From: Leadbettera azotonutricia ZAS-9
GTDB lineage: Bacteria; Spirochaetota; Spirochaetia; Treponematales; Breznakiellaceae
NCBI RefSeq assembly: GCF_000214355.1
Contig: NC_015577.1
Coordinates: 186,001 to 250,000 of the forward strand
Reading direction: 5' to 3'
DNA length: 64,000 nt
Shown here: positions 33,921 through 41,913 of the stretch, piece after piece
How the letters are laid out: each line of letters starts with the position of its first letter
Position numbering within the stretch: position 1 is the stretch's first letter
Notes under the pieces: generated by a model
The model's input: the letters and a program-made list of their open reading frames with translations, nothing else
Database searches by the model: none
Told to the model about the DNA's origin: nothing
Translations under genes and position numbers: made by a program

Positions 33921-34002
33921 ATGGCAACAACTGAAAAACGATCGCAAAGCACAACCACGATTCGGTTTTAATGATGATTATACCCGCCAGGTCATTGATT
34001 AA
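33921..34002 (+). pseudogene. Frameshifted start of a ribbon-helix-helix antitoxin
   Basis: GGAG lies eight bases before the ATG at 33921. The first 16 codons read M-A-T-T-E-K-R-S-Q-S-T-T-T-I-R-F, then a stop. One base too many in the run GGTTTTAAT; in the next frame the text continues N-D-D-Y-T-R-Q-V-I-D-stop. T-T-I-R-F-N-D-D is the standard opening of ribbon-helix-helix antitoxins. The remaining helices are gone. Probably a broken antitoxin whose partner may have been lost. Confidence 0.5.
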
Positions 34003-34005
34003 AAG

Positions 34006-34701
34006 TCAAGGCAATTGACGGCCAGTACCCTCGAAATAATTAATAAATTCGGCGTATACATCCTGGGCTGAACGGCAGGTATCCAGGAGGTAACCGGGTG
34101 TATGTTCAAACTCTTTGAGGCCGCGGTAATAAAAAAGTTTGTGTTCTTCGTCGATGATGAAGGGGGTGATGTCATTTTTAAGACACTCTTTAAAGATGAT
34201 AAGCCGCCCGACCCTGCCGTTACCATCCTGGAAAGGGTGTATTCTTTCAAACTGATGATGAAAATCTACAATGTCTTCAAAAGCGGCTGTTGGTTTTGCG
34301 TTATAGCTTATGAGCAGTTTTGCTATTGTCTCTTGAACTTTTGCAGGAGCCGTTGTTTTGGTATCGCCTACGACATTTGGTTTTATTTTATAGTCGCCAA
34401 CCTTGAACCATTCTTTTCTGCTGTCGGAAGTTCCGGTTTTTAGAATCCGGTGGAACTCCTTGATAATTTCCTCTGACAATGGTTTGTCTGACACGGTAAG
34501 GAGGTAATCGAATGCTGCAAAATGATTTACGGTTTCGACAATATCATCTACATTGGCGGTCTCGCCATCGGGAATATCTATGGTGTTAGTTTCAAAAATA
34601 TACCGGGTTTGGTCTTCGGTTAAGCGGCTGCCCTCGATACGGTTTGAGTTATAGCAGAGTTTTATCTGGGTGACGTGATATAAACCGCCCTTGAGACGCA
34701 T
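34006..34701 (-). CDS. Fic-domain AMP transferase with N-terminal inhibitory helix
   Basis: 231 residues. The Fic motif HPFQDGNGRVGR begins at His155 and is complete, so the enzyme should transfer AMP (or act as de-AMPylase) on a hydroxyl of a target protein. The N-terminal S-N-R-I-E-G (19-24) matches the inhibitory helix motif that places its Glu in the ATP site, so this is a self-inhibited class II Fic. It lacks an obvious C-terminal winged helix. Downstream of a ribbon-helix-helix relic on the other strand. The target is unknown. Nothing is seen in the 202 bases between it and the next gene. Confidence 0.88.
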   Translation of the reverse strand: MRLKGGLYHVTQIKLCYNSNRIEGSRLTEDQTRYIFETNTIDIPDGETANVDDIVETVNHFAAFDYLLTVSDKPLSEEIIKEFHRILKTGTSDSRKEWFKVGDYKIKPNVVGDTKTTAPAKVQETIAKLLISYNAKPTAAFEDIVDFHHQFERIHPFQDGNGRVGRLIIFKECLKNDITPFIIDEEHKLFYYRGLKEFEHTPGYLLDTCRSAQDVYAEFINYFEGTGRQLP

Positions 34702-34903
34702 TTTTTTTCTTCCCGAAACAGGGAAAGGAGATTTATCATAAAAGAGAACCCCTCATATTGCCTAAAGACACCTGCTATTTGCGTGGTCGCCATAGGCAGC
34801 CCCTGCCGTAAATATAGCTCATTTCCGGCTTTTCGGAAAGACGCCAATGGGTAAAATGTGAGATTTATCACGTTTTTACCGGGGAATAATAGGCAAACAG
34901 CAC

Positions 34904-35611
34904 TTAAACTGGCCAAAACCGCTCCATAAATTCATCCCTGCCAATCTCCCTGGCCCCCAGGGTAAGCTTGTAATCCAGGGGCATGCCAAGATCCCAAAAG
35001 GCAAAGCCATGATTCTCAAGGTACTTCGAGGTAAGTACCATTTGTACTGTCCCTGTGTTGTCTTCCTCATAATAGCCCGAGTAGCTCGTGTAGACTTTGC
35101 CTGCAATGATCCCGAATTCTCCGGCCCGGAGTTTTCCATCCCGGTAAAGGCCGAAGGAAACGGGCCGCGCGGGGAGGGATGCATCCTTTCGCATGTCCCT
35201 TATCACCTGCACAAGGGGGGCGGTGAGCCAGCCGTCGCCGTGGGTCGCAAGGCACTTGTCAATAATAAGATCGAAGTTGGTGTCGAAGCGCAGTTCATAA
35301 CGGGAAAGCAGGGGGCGTATGCTTTTTTTGATGTGCAACTCGGGGAAGAAAAGACAGGAACGAATCAGGTGATGCTTGGGAAGCAGGATGAGAAAGCCGG
35401 GTTCACCGGGGGTGTCGCTTACAATATATTCGGACATCACAAGGAAACCGGACGCCATGAGATCCGCAATAAAGGGAACGTCAAAATCGCGGGCCAGGCA
35501 GAATTCTTCATTGTACCCGGTATCACGCAGAGCGCGGGCAGCGGCCTGGCAGTCATCATCGGGATCGAGAAACACATAACCTGCCTGGGTGTAGCGAAGG
35601 GGATAGGGCAT
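34904..35611 (-). CDS. Leucyl/phenylalanyl-tRNA-protein transferase-like protein
   Basis: 235 residues; GAGGAAATA precedes the ATG at 35611. The order of elements fits Aat: a 'leading' arm with LHIKKSIRPLL, then the central SFGLYRDGKLRAGEFGIIAG stretch and a C-terminal W-D-L-G-M-P-L-D-Y-K-L-T-L-G-A-R-E-I-G-R-D, equivalent to D-C-Q-x-x-x-x-H-x-x-S-L-G-A in E. coli. Aat adds Leu or Phe to N-terminal Lys or Arg to target proteins for ClpS-ClpAP. The conserved G-E-S-M-F motif is replaced by Y-S-G-Y-Y, so substrate use may differ. Possibly co-transcribed with the glycan-active gene 20 bases upstream. Confidence 0.75.
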   Translation of the reverse strand: MPYPLRYTQAGYVFLDPDDDCQAAARALRDTGYNEEFCLARDFDVPFIADLMASGFLVMSEYIVSDTPGEPGFLILLPKHHLIRSCLFFPELHIKKSIRPLLSRYELRFDTNFDLIIDKCLATHGDGWLTAPLVQVIRDMRKDASLPARPVSFGLYRDGKLRAGEFGIIAGKVYTSYSGYYEEDNTGTVQMVLTSKYLENHGFAFWDLGMPLDYKLTLGAREIGRDEFMERFWPV

Positions 35612-35632
35612 TATTTCCTCTATGCAATAAGC

Positions 35633-37492
35633 CTAGTAATCGCCGTCAAAAAATTTGAGGGCGTAGTAGAGGCCCCAATCCTGATCATTGGCCCAGGGGT
35701 CAAGAAAATCAGCCGGGGCGCCGTTCACCTTGAGGGGATAGAGGCGGGCGCAAGAAGCGCTGCCGTCCGGGGCAAAGAGGCCCAGCACCCCGCGCAAAGA
35801 ATGCTCGGCAATATCGAGGGCTTCTGTATCGCCCGAGGCTTTGTATAGCTGGGCATAGGCCATGCCCGTAAGGGCGCTCCAGTAATGGGGAAAGGTATCG
35901 CCGTAAAGCTGCCTTTTCCCGAACCAATAGCCGTCCCAATGGCGTATGGCTGTTTCATAGAGGCGGGAATCGGGCTGCCTCCCGTTAAAGAGGGCGAGTG
36001 TTTCCAGCTGCTTTTTGGCTCCTTCCAGGTACTTGGCTTCTTTGGAAATCCGGTAAGCCTGGAAGAGTATATCCGCCGCGGACGCAACTATGCTCTGCTC
36101 GTATTTGACTTCGTGGGCTGGGTAATCAAGGCCGTTCTGCAAAATCGCATCGGCGTGGGCAAGGAAATAAACCTTAAGCCTTTCGGCTTCTGCGGAAAGG
36201 CCGGCTTCTTCAAGCTTGGCAAGGCTTTCCGCCATGGGTATGCCAATGGCATAGAAATGCTGCCCTCCCCTGACGTAAAAGTCGTTCAGGGCTTTGAACA
36301 TATAGCGCAGGTAGGCGCTTTCTTTCCAGAGTCCGTTGAGCTCCAAAAGAAAGCGGGCAAACCAGGGGTAATTGTAAAGGCGCTGGCAACTGTCGTCCCT
36401 GTTGATGTCATTGAACACAGTGCCGTTTTCGGAATCGAAAAGCTCGCGAAGCGCATAGGCGACGTATTTTTTAAGGCTGGCTTCAAAATCGGCGTTGGGC
36501 CTGCGCCGGAGGTAGCGGGCTATGAGAACCCCCATGGCTATGCGTTCCCTTCCGCCGTTATGATCGTTGCGGTGCCCGTAATAGGAATGGCCTTCTTCGT
36601 TATCATAAATGAGGTAGGCGCCGTCCAGGGGGCTTCCCAGCCCATAGTGCTGCTGGTTTTTTACTATATAAGCACAGCGCTTTTCGGCCAAATCCCAGAG
36701 GGGCGGCAGTTTATGGATGCGGCACCAGGCTTCAACCCCGCTGCCCCGGGCTGTATAGCGCTGTTCCCCGAAGCTTCGCTCGCTTTGTTCCGCTGCTTCA
36801 TTTTGGGGCAGAAGCTCCAGTTTGGGCTGGTTGTCCCGTTTTTTGATGCCCAGATTGCTCTTTTCGCCTTCAAAAATCACAAAATGATCCGCCTCTATCT
36901 CAATAAAAGAAGGGTATTCCCTCAGCTTGCGGTAAAAATCATCCTTGCCTTGATGCCAAAAAAGCTCCCAGCTTAGGGTATAGGTCTCGCCGCTTTCGAG
37001 CTTTATGGGCGCAGGGTGAAGTATGAAATCCCCCCTGTCGTTGCTGGAGAGGGAAAGATCCCGCTCTACGCTGTAAGCCCCAAGGCTGCCTTTGGTAAGG
37101 ATGAGCCCAAGGTGGGGGCCCTGGCCGTTCATGCGCAGGCACATCGCATAGCTTGAAGTGCCGCCGCACCAGATATGGGCATGGCAGCGGTTTTTCAGGC
37201 AGATGGAGGCTTCATCGTAGCTGTCATTGAAAGGGGCATAGATCCCAATATCGCCCAGCACGGTAAAAACGGGGAATTTGGCAGTATTGGCAAAAGTATA
37301 GCTTTCCTTTACGGCGCCGGCCGGGGTGATTTCCCTGGACTGGGCGGAACTGATGCCTTCGGGGCTTATGATGGTACCCCAGGGCTTTGAGCCTTCGATC
37401 CAGTTCATGGCATAAGAATCGCCAGGATGGCGCAGGGCTGTGAGAAAACTGCCCTGGGTTTCAAGCGTAAAAGTATCAGTCCTGTTCTCCAT
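35633..37492 (-). CDS. Glycan-active protein, (alpha/alpha)-barrel type
   Basis: 619 residues from ATG at 37492 (MENRTDTFTLETQGSF). No signal peptide. The N-terminal 200 residues are beta-rich; the C-terminal 400 residues show helical repeats (GRERIAMGVLIARYLRRRP; A-L-T-G-M-A-Y-A-Q-L-Y) with aromatic and acidic residues at helix ends, as in six-hairpin glycoside hydrolases and related epimerases. I cannot assign a family or substrate. No catalytic pair is certain. It is divergent from rpmH and ahead of the Aat-like gene. Confidence 0.6.
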   Translation of the reverse strand: MENRTDTFTLETQGSFLTALRHPGDSYAMNWIEGSKPWGTIISPEGISSAQSREITPAGAVKESYTFANTAKFPVFTVLGDIGIYAPFNDSYDEASICLKNRCHAHIWCGGTSSYAMCLRMNGQGPHLGLILTKGSLGAYSVERDLSLSSNDRGDFILHPAPIKLESGETYTLSWELFWHQGKDDFYRKLREYPSFIEIEADHFVIFEGEKSNLGIKKRDNQPKLELLPQNEAAEQSERSFGEQRYTARGSGVEAWCRIHKLPPLWDLAEKRCAYIVKNQQHYGLGSPLDGAYLIYDNEEGHSYYGHRNDHNGGRERIAMGVLIARYLRRRPNADFEASLKKYVAYALRELFDSENGTVFNDINRDDSCQRLYNYPWFARFLLELNGLWKESAYLRYMFKALNDFYVRGGQHFYAIGIPMAESLAKLEEAGLSAEAERLKVYFLAHADAILQNGLDYPAHEVKYEQSIVASAADILFQAYRISKEAKYLEGAKKQLETLALFNGRQPDSRLYETAIRHWDGYWFGKRQLYGDTFPHYWSALTGMAYAQLYKASGDTEALDIAEHSLRGVLGLFAPDGSASCARLYPLKVNGAPADFLDPWANDQDWGLYYALKFFDGDY

Positions 37493-37545
37493 ATAGCCTA
37501 TTTTAGCACAGCTTGCCCTATTGCGCCACACTATTTCCTGTATGC

Positions 37546-37574
37546 TTGACCACTTTCCCCAAATCCCCTATACT
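37546..37574 (+). promoter_or_regulatory. Promoter of the rpmH-rnpA-yidD-yidC-jag cluster
   Basis: TTGACC (37546-37551), 17 bases, TATACT (37569-37574), about 50 bases before the rpmH start. AGGAGA precedes the ATG by seven bases. Confidence 0.75.
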
Positions 37575-37627
37575 GATCTTCTATTAATTTGCGTTCATGA
37601 ACCTTTATATAAACAGGAGAAGATCCC

Positions 37628-37783
37628 ATGAAAAGGACTTATCAACCCAGCAAAGTTAAGCGCAACCGGAAGTTTGGTTTCCGGGCGCGGATGAAAACAA
37701 GGGGCGGAAGGCTGATACTCAAGCGCCGCAGGGCCAAAGGCCGGATTAAACTGACAGCTTCTGACGAAAAGAAGCCTTATTAG
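37628..37783 (+). CDS. rpmH: 50S ribosomal protein L34
   Basis: 51 residues beginning [20 protein letters not shown], the invariant L34 sequence, with a Lys/Arg-rich middle ([15 protein letters not shown]) and an acidic-basic short extension ending K-K-P-Y. L34 binds 23S rRNA in the large ribosomal subunit. First gene of the unit, 20 bases before rnpA. Too short to be found by a length-filtered ORF search. Confidence 0.98.
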   Translation: MKRTYQPSKVKRNRKFGFRARMKTRGGRLILKRRRAKGRIKLTASDEKKPY

Positions 37784-37802
37784 GCTAGCCGGAGGGCCGG
37801 AT

Positions 37803-38180
37803 ATGAAGGGGAAAGGCGATTATAGCTTCCCCAGGCAGGAACGGCTAAAGGGAAGGGATGAGATACGGGAGGTATTCAACCGGAGAAAGGCTGTTTCCTG
37901 CGCAGGCGCTAAGCTCCTGACGCTGAAAAACGGGCTTGACCATAACCGGGTTGCGTTCACCTTTTCCCGTAAATTTGGCTGCGCAGTGGAACGGAACCGG
38001 GCCCGGAGACAAGGAAGGGAAGCCTACCGCCATCTTCGGGGGGAGCTAAAGACAGGTTTTGACCTGGTTCTGCTGGTTTACCCAGGGAAGGATGATTTCG
38101 CTTCCCGAATGCAGCAGCTTACCGAGCTTTTCCGCCGTGCAGGGCTCTTTGAGGGGCCCAGAATTCAGGAACATTCATAA
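37803..38180 (+). CDS. rnpA: Ribonuclease P protein component
   Basis: 125 residues; starts [13 protein letters not shown] and carries the RNA-binding motif [12 protein letters not shown], matching the usual R-N-R-x-K-R-x-x-R. It assists the catalytic RNA in trimming pre-tRNA 5' ends. Its last base overlaps the yidD start (TAATG), so it is translationally coupled with it. Similar length to the family. Confidence 0.94.
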   Translation: MKGKGDYSFPRQERLKGRDEIREVFNRRKAVSCAGAKLLTLKNGLDHNRVAFTFSRKFGCAVERNRARRQGREAYRHLRGELKTGFDLVLLVYPGKDDFASRMQQLTELFRRAGLFEGPRIQEHS

Positions 38181-38398
38181 TGGCAGTTTTTCGGAGGATA
38201 ATCCTCCTTTTGATACGCTTTTATCGATCCTTTGTTTCACCCCTTTTCCCCGCCTGTTGCCGCTATACCCCCAGCTGTTCTGCCTACGCCTACGAGGCGG
38301 TGGAGAAGTACGGCGTGTTTAGGGGGCTCTTTCTGGCGTTGAAACGCATACTCCGGTGCCATCCCTTCCATGCGGGCGGCTTCGATCCGGTACCATAA
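38180..38398 (+). CDS. yidD: Membrane protein insertion efficiency factor YidD
   Basis: 72 residues with the family signature R-F-Y-R-S-F-V-S-P...[11 protein letters not shown] and [11 protein letters not shown]. It is a small amphipathic helix-containing protein at the inner face of the cytoplasmic membrane that helps YidC insert proteins. One-base overlap with rnpA and 12 bases before yidC. Confidence 0.95.
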   Translation: MAVFRRIILLLIRFYRSFVSPLFPACCRYTPSCSAYAYEAVEKYGVFRGLFLALKRILRCHPFHAGGFDPVP

Positions 38399-38410
38399 AA
38401 AGGAAATTTA

Positions 38411-40258
38411 ATGGAAAAAAGAACCTTACTGGCTGTAGTGCTTTCGGTAGTGGTTATTTCAGGGTTTTATCTGGTTCAGGGCCTCTTGTTCCCCCCAAAA
38501 TCCCCGGCGGATCTTCCTGTGGGAATCCCCACGGAGTCAAGCCAGGGGGTAACGCCGGCATTGGGCGCGGGCCCCTCCGCAGGGGCTGAAGCCCAGACAG
38601 GGACCATCCTTGCGGAAACCGCCCAGCCTGCGGCCCCGGTTGCGCCGGCATCGGCTGCTGTCCAGGCTGCTAACGAGCCCAGTGCCCAGTCGGTTACCAT
38701 CGATACCAACCTTATCAAAGTGGTTCTCACCAATGCCGGAGGGGATATCAGCTCCTATCAGCTTAAGGAGCATAATGACCATGGAGATCCGGTGGATATG
38801 GTTCTGTCGGGAAATGCGGCGGCCCATGCCTTCAATATTGCCTTTGGCAGCCGCGACGACCTCCTTGCAAAACGGGTTAAACCCATCGACGCTTTTTTCA
38901 GGGTACGGCGTGTTTCAGACTATATAGTAGAATTCTCCCGGGATTTTGCTTTGGCGGACGGCGGGCAATTTACCCTGATCAAACGCTACGAGTTCAAGCC
39001 CAATGAGTACCTCTTTCAGCTTGATATAGTTCTGAATGGGGGGCAGTCAGTCCGGGGCTTTGACTTCCAGGGTGCTGCCTATACCCTGTCTTTCGGCCCT
39101 CAGATGGGCCCCAAGTTTGAAAAACTGGATCAGCGTTACGAGTACCGCCACTATATCACCTATAAGGGCAAGCTCAAAAACGAAAAAGTGAACGACAATG
39201 GCCCTACAGTCATTTCCACCCAGCCTTCCTGGGCATCCATTGCGGGCAAGTACTTTACATTCATTGCCTATCCCTATGTAAACCAGTTTGATATAGCCTT
39301 CTCTACCCAGGCTGAGCCGGGCCTCCCTGCTGCCTCAAGGTTCCTCATCACAAGGCCTTCCTCGAGTTCTTCGGTTGTCGAAGACAGGTATCAATTCTAC
39401 CTGGGCCCCAAGAATCAGGAAATACTTGGCAAATACAACACCGCCGACAACGATTGGAAGCTCAAGGACACCGGCTTTATCGAAGTAGCCAATACCCGCG
39501 GCTTCCTTGCCCCCCTTGAGACTTTGCTCAAGTGGATACTCATGTTCTTCCATAGGATAGTCCGCAATTACGGTGTGGCTATTATCCTTGTTACCTTGCT
39601 GGTAAAACTCATCATGTTCCCCCTGACCAAGAAGGGCTCCGAATCGACCATGCGCATGCAGACCCTTTCGCCCAAGATCAAGGAGATACAGGAAAAGTAC
39701 AAGGACAACCCCCAGAAGATGAACGCGGAAATGGCGGCGTTCTACAAGAAGGAAGGTTACAATCCCCTTTCGGGCTGCCTCCCCATGATTATCCAGATCC
39801 CTATTTTCTTCGCCATGTACAACCTCTTCAATAACCACTTTGACCTCCGGGGCGCCATGTTCATTCCCGGGTGGATTCCCGACCTCTCCCTCCCCGAATC
39901 GGTGTACAATTTTGCGCCCTTCAAGCTTCCCTTCCTGGGCTGGAGCGACATCAGGCTTCTGCCCTTTATCTATGTGGGTTCCCAGCTGCTCTACGGAAAG
40001 GTAACGCAGACACCGGATCAGCAGGGCAATGCCCAGATGAAACTCATGCTCTACGCCATGCCCATCGTGTTCTTCTTTATACTTTACGATGTGCCGTCGG
40101 GACTGCTTATCTACTGGATCATGTCCAATGTGCTGACTATGGTGCAGCAGGTGAGCATCAACAAGTTCATTGCAAAGAAGAAGGCTATCGCGGCTGCGAA
40201 TGCGCCGCCCGAGCCCAAGCCGGTTATTGCGCCGCCGAAGAGAAAGAAGCGAAAATAA
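38411..40258 (+). CDS. yidC: Membrane protein insertase YidC
   Basis: 615 residues. N-terminal membrane helix (about 6-25), a Pro/Ala-rich linker (about 30-85), a large periplasmic beta-sandwich (about 90-365; long form of Gram-negative type), and the conserved core of five helices from about 380 (V-R-N-Y-G-V-A-I-I-L-V-T, P-L-T-K-K-G-S, G-C-L-P-M-I-I-Q-I-P-I-F-F-A-M-Y). The tail is basic with Pro-rich and Lys/Arg-rich stretches, as in spirochaetes, which helps ribosome binding. It inserts and folds inner-membrane proteins. Followed by jag after 22 bases. Confidence 0.97.
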   Translation: MEKRTLLAVVLSVVVISGFYLVQGLLFPPKSPADLPVGIPTESSQGVTPALGAGPSAGAEAQTGTILAETAQPAAPVAPASAAVQAANEPSAQSVTIDTNLIKVVLTNAGGDISSYQLKEHNDHGDPVDMVLSGNAAAHAFNIAFGSRDDLLAKRVKPIDAFFRVRRVSDYIVEFSRDFALADGGQFTLIKRYEFKPNEYLFQLDIVLNGGQSVRGFDFQGAAYTLSFGPQMGPKFEKLDQRYEYRHYITYKGKLKNEKVNDNGPTVISTQPSWASIAGKYFTFIAYPYVNQFDIAFSTQAEPGLPAASRFLITRPSSSSSVVEDRYQFYLGPKNQEILGKYNTADNDWKLKDTGFIEVANTRGFLAPLETLLKWILMFFHRIVRNYGVAIILVTLLVKLIMFPLTKKGSESTMRMQTLSPKIKEIQEKYKDNPQKMNAEMAAFYKKEGYNPLSGCLPMIIQIPIFFAMYNLFNNHFDLRGAMFIPGWIPDLSLPESVYNFAPFKLPFLGWSDIRLLPFIYVGSQLLYGKVTQTPDQQGNAQMKLMLYAMPIVFFFILYDVPSGLLIYWIMSNVLTMVQQVSINKFIAKKKAIAAANAPPEPKPVIAPPKRKKRK

Positions 40259-40280
40259 TTTTAATCGCCAGGAGCGAATT

Positions 40281-41048
40281 ATGGTATACGAATTTGAAGG
40301 CCGCACCGAGAAAGAAGCAATTGACCGGGCGGCAGAGGAATTGGGTCTTCAAAAAGACGATTTTGATGTGGAAATTCTGGAGACCCAGCGTTCGGGGCTG
40401 TTCAAAAAGGGCTTTGTAAAAATCCAGGTCCACACAAATCAAAACCCCACAGGGGCTGCGGCTGTCCAGGGCCCTTCCGACGGTGAAAGCGCCCAGACTC
40501 CTTCAGGGGAACCCCGTGTTTCACGCCCTGCGGAGGGTTCGGGCGAATTCAGCCAGGCAGTATTCGGCGACCCGGAAGCCAAGAACGATTTTGAAAAAAA
40601 GATGGTTGCCTTTACCGAGGGCCTCATCGAGCGCATGGGCTATCCCGGCAAGGTGTCGGTGCTCTTCAGGGAAGAAAAAAAGATCGGCCTCAAAATCGAT
40701 TCTGAACATTCCTCCATCCTCATCGGCAAAAAGGGGAAGAACCTGGACGCCCTCCAGCTCCTTGCCAACATCTACGCTGGCCGCCAAGGCCGCGAGGATA
40801 TGCGGGTTATCCTGGACAGCGAGAACTACCGCATACGCCGCGAAGAATCCCTGGTACGCCTTGCCTACACCGTGGCAGAAAGGGTCCGCGAAAGCCGGGG
40901 CTCCATACTCCTCGAACCCATGAACCCCTTCGACCGCCGCCTCATTCATACCACCCTCAACGATATTGCCGATGTTGAAACCAAGAGCGAAGGCGAGGGC
41001 CTTTACAAGCAGGTGCGGGTGTATTATAGAGGATTAAGAAGCAATTAA
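40281..41048 (+). CDS. khpB: RNA-binding protein Jag/KhpB
   Basis: 255 residues from ATG at 40281 (AGGAG seven bases upstream), not the upstream start at 40170 which would run through yidC. Residues 1-50 are the Jag N-terminal domain (YEFEGRTEKEAIDRAAEELG), an acidic/Pro linker follows, then a KH domain with I-G-K-K-G-K-N-L-D-A-L (about 145-200) and an R3H domain (about 200-255; R-R-L-I-H-T-T-L). In other bacteria it acts with YidC and binds RNA for envelope control. Last gene of the conserved cluster. Confidence 0.92.
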   Translation: MVYEFEGRTEKEAIDRAAEELGLQKDDFDVEILETQRSGLFKKGFVKIQVHTNQNPTGAAAVQGPSDGESAQTPSGEPRVSRPAEGSGEFSQAVFGDPEAKNDFEKKMVAFTEGLIERMGYPGKVSVLFREEKKIGLKIDSEHSSILIGKKGKNLDALQLLANIYAGRQGREDMRVILDSENYRIRREESLVRLAYTVAERVRESRGSILLEPMNPFDRRLIHTTLNDIADVETKSEGEGLYKQVRVYYRGLRSN

Positions 41049-41091
41049 TGGGCTGGTAACTTCGGATGCGGAGAAAGGTTTATATATAAGC

Positions 41092-41877
41092 ATGAAAAAA
41101 TTATTTCTGGTTTTATTAACCCTTTCCGCAGCAGTTTCTGCTTTTTCCATTCCTCTTGAAGAATTAATAAGCCCTGACAAAATCAGGGTGCTGCTGGCCG
41201 GAGAGCGGCCTACTGAGATTCAGTTCAAGGATCTTTCCCCCCATCTTATCCCCAATCATTCGGGGCTTAAGCAGCTCCTTTCCCGCATTCAAACTGAATT
41301 GGGGCCAAGCGTGATGGTGGAAACCCTTTATCTGTATAAAAAACCTGCGGGGGCAGGGGATTGGACCCGGGCTGAACAGGCCGACCTTTATAACCAGGCA
41401 TTGGCTTTAAGCACCCTGGCGGGGCTGCAGTATTACTCCGCCACCAGGGGGTCCATGCGTACTTTTTATGAAACATCAACTGTCATAGACAGCCCTTCCG
41501 GCAAAAAGCCCCAGGGCGATCCGCTCTATACCGTTCCCCCTGCCGAGCTTACCATTTATGCCAGGCAGAAGGATCTTACCTTTGGGGAAAATATTTACCA
41601 GTACAACTACCATGTTATCCCCGGCGCCATCGTCTTTATTCAGCAGAACCTCACTAGCATGACTGCGGGCATTATCCCTGCAGTAGGCAAAAACAAGCTG
41701 CGCTCGGCCGTGGCTGTCATAGACGCAGGGGGTTATCTCCTGGTCTACGCCGCTTCCATGGCCAAGGCAGCAGCTTTACCGGGTATACGCGACCGTATCG
41801 GCAATTCCTTCTCCAACCGCGCTGAAGCTATACTTACCTGGTTTTCAGGGCAGGCGGATAAGGTGTTTGCGCAATAA
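41092..41877 (+). CDS. Secreted protein, conserved in treponemes but of unknown function
   Basis: 261 residues; signal peptide MKKLFLVLLTLSAAVSA with cleavage near A-F-S. The mature domain has L-P-A/I-T-x-x-F-K-D-L-S-P at the start and repeated aromatic strands (YYSATRGSMRTFYE, NIYQYNYHVIPGAIVFIQQN), suggesting a beta-barrel or beta-sandwich rather than an enzyme. It sits 43 bases after jag and 36 before the third hybrid kinase. No lipobox. Function unknown. Confidence 0.65.
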   Translation: MKKLFLVLLTLSAAVSAFSIPLEELISPDKIRVLLAGERPTEIQFKDLSPHLIPNHSGLKQLLSRIQTELGPSVMVETLYLYKKPAGAGDWTRAEQADLYNQALALSTLAGLQYYSATRGSMRTFYETSTVIDSPSGKKPQGDPLYTVPPAELTIYARQKDLTFGENIYQYNYHVIPGAIVFIQQNLTSMTAGIIPAVGKNKLRSAVAVIDAGGYLLVYAASMAKAAALPGIRDRIGNSFSNRAEAILTWFSGQADKVFAQ

Positions 41878-41913
41878 AAAAAAGATTCGTCAAGGTACAT
41901 TGTTGGAGGATGC

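Noticed and set aside
39335-40306. 323-codon open frame opposite yidC
   Set aside because: yidC on the plus strand is intact and unmistakable; the antisense translation has no recognisable domain.
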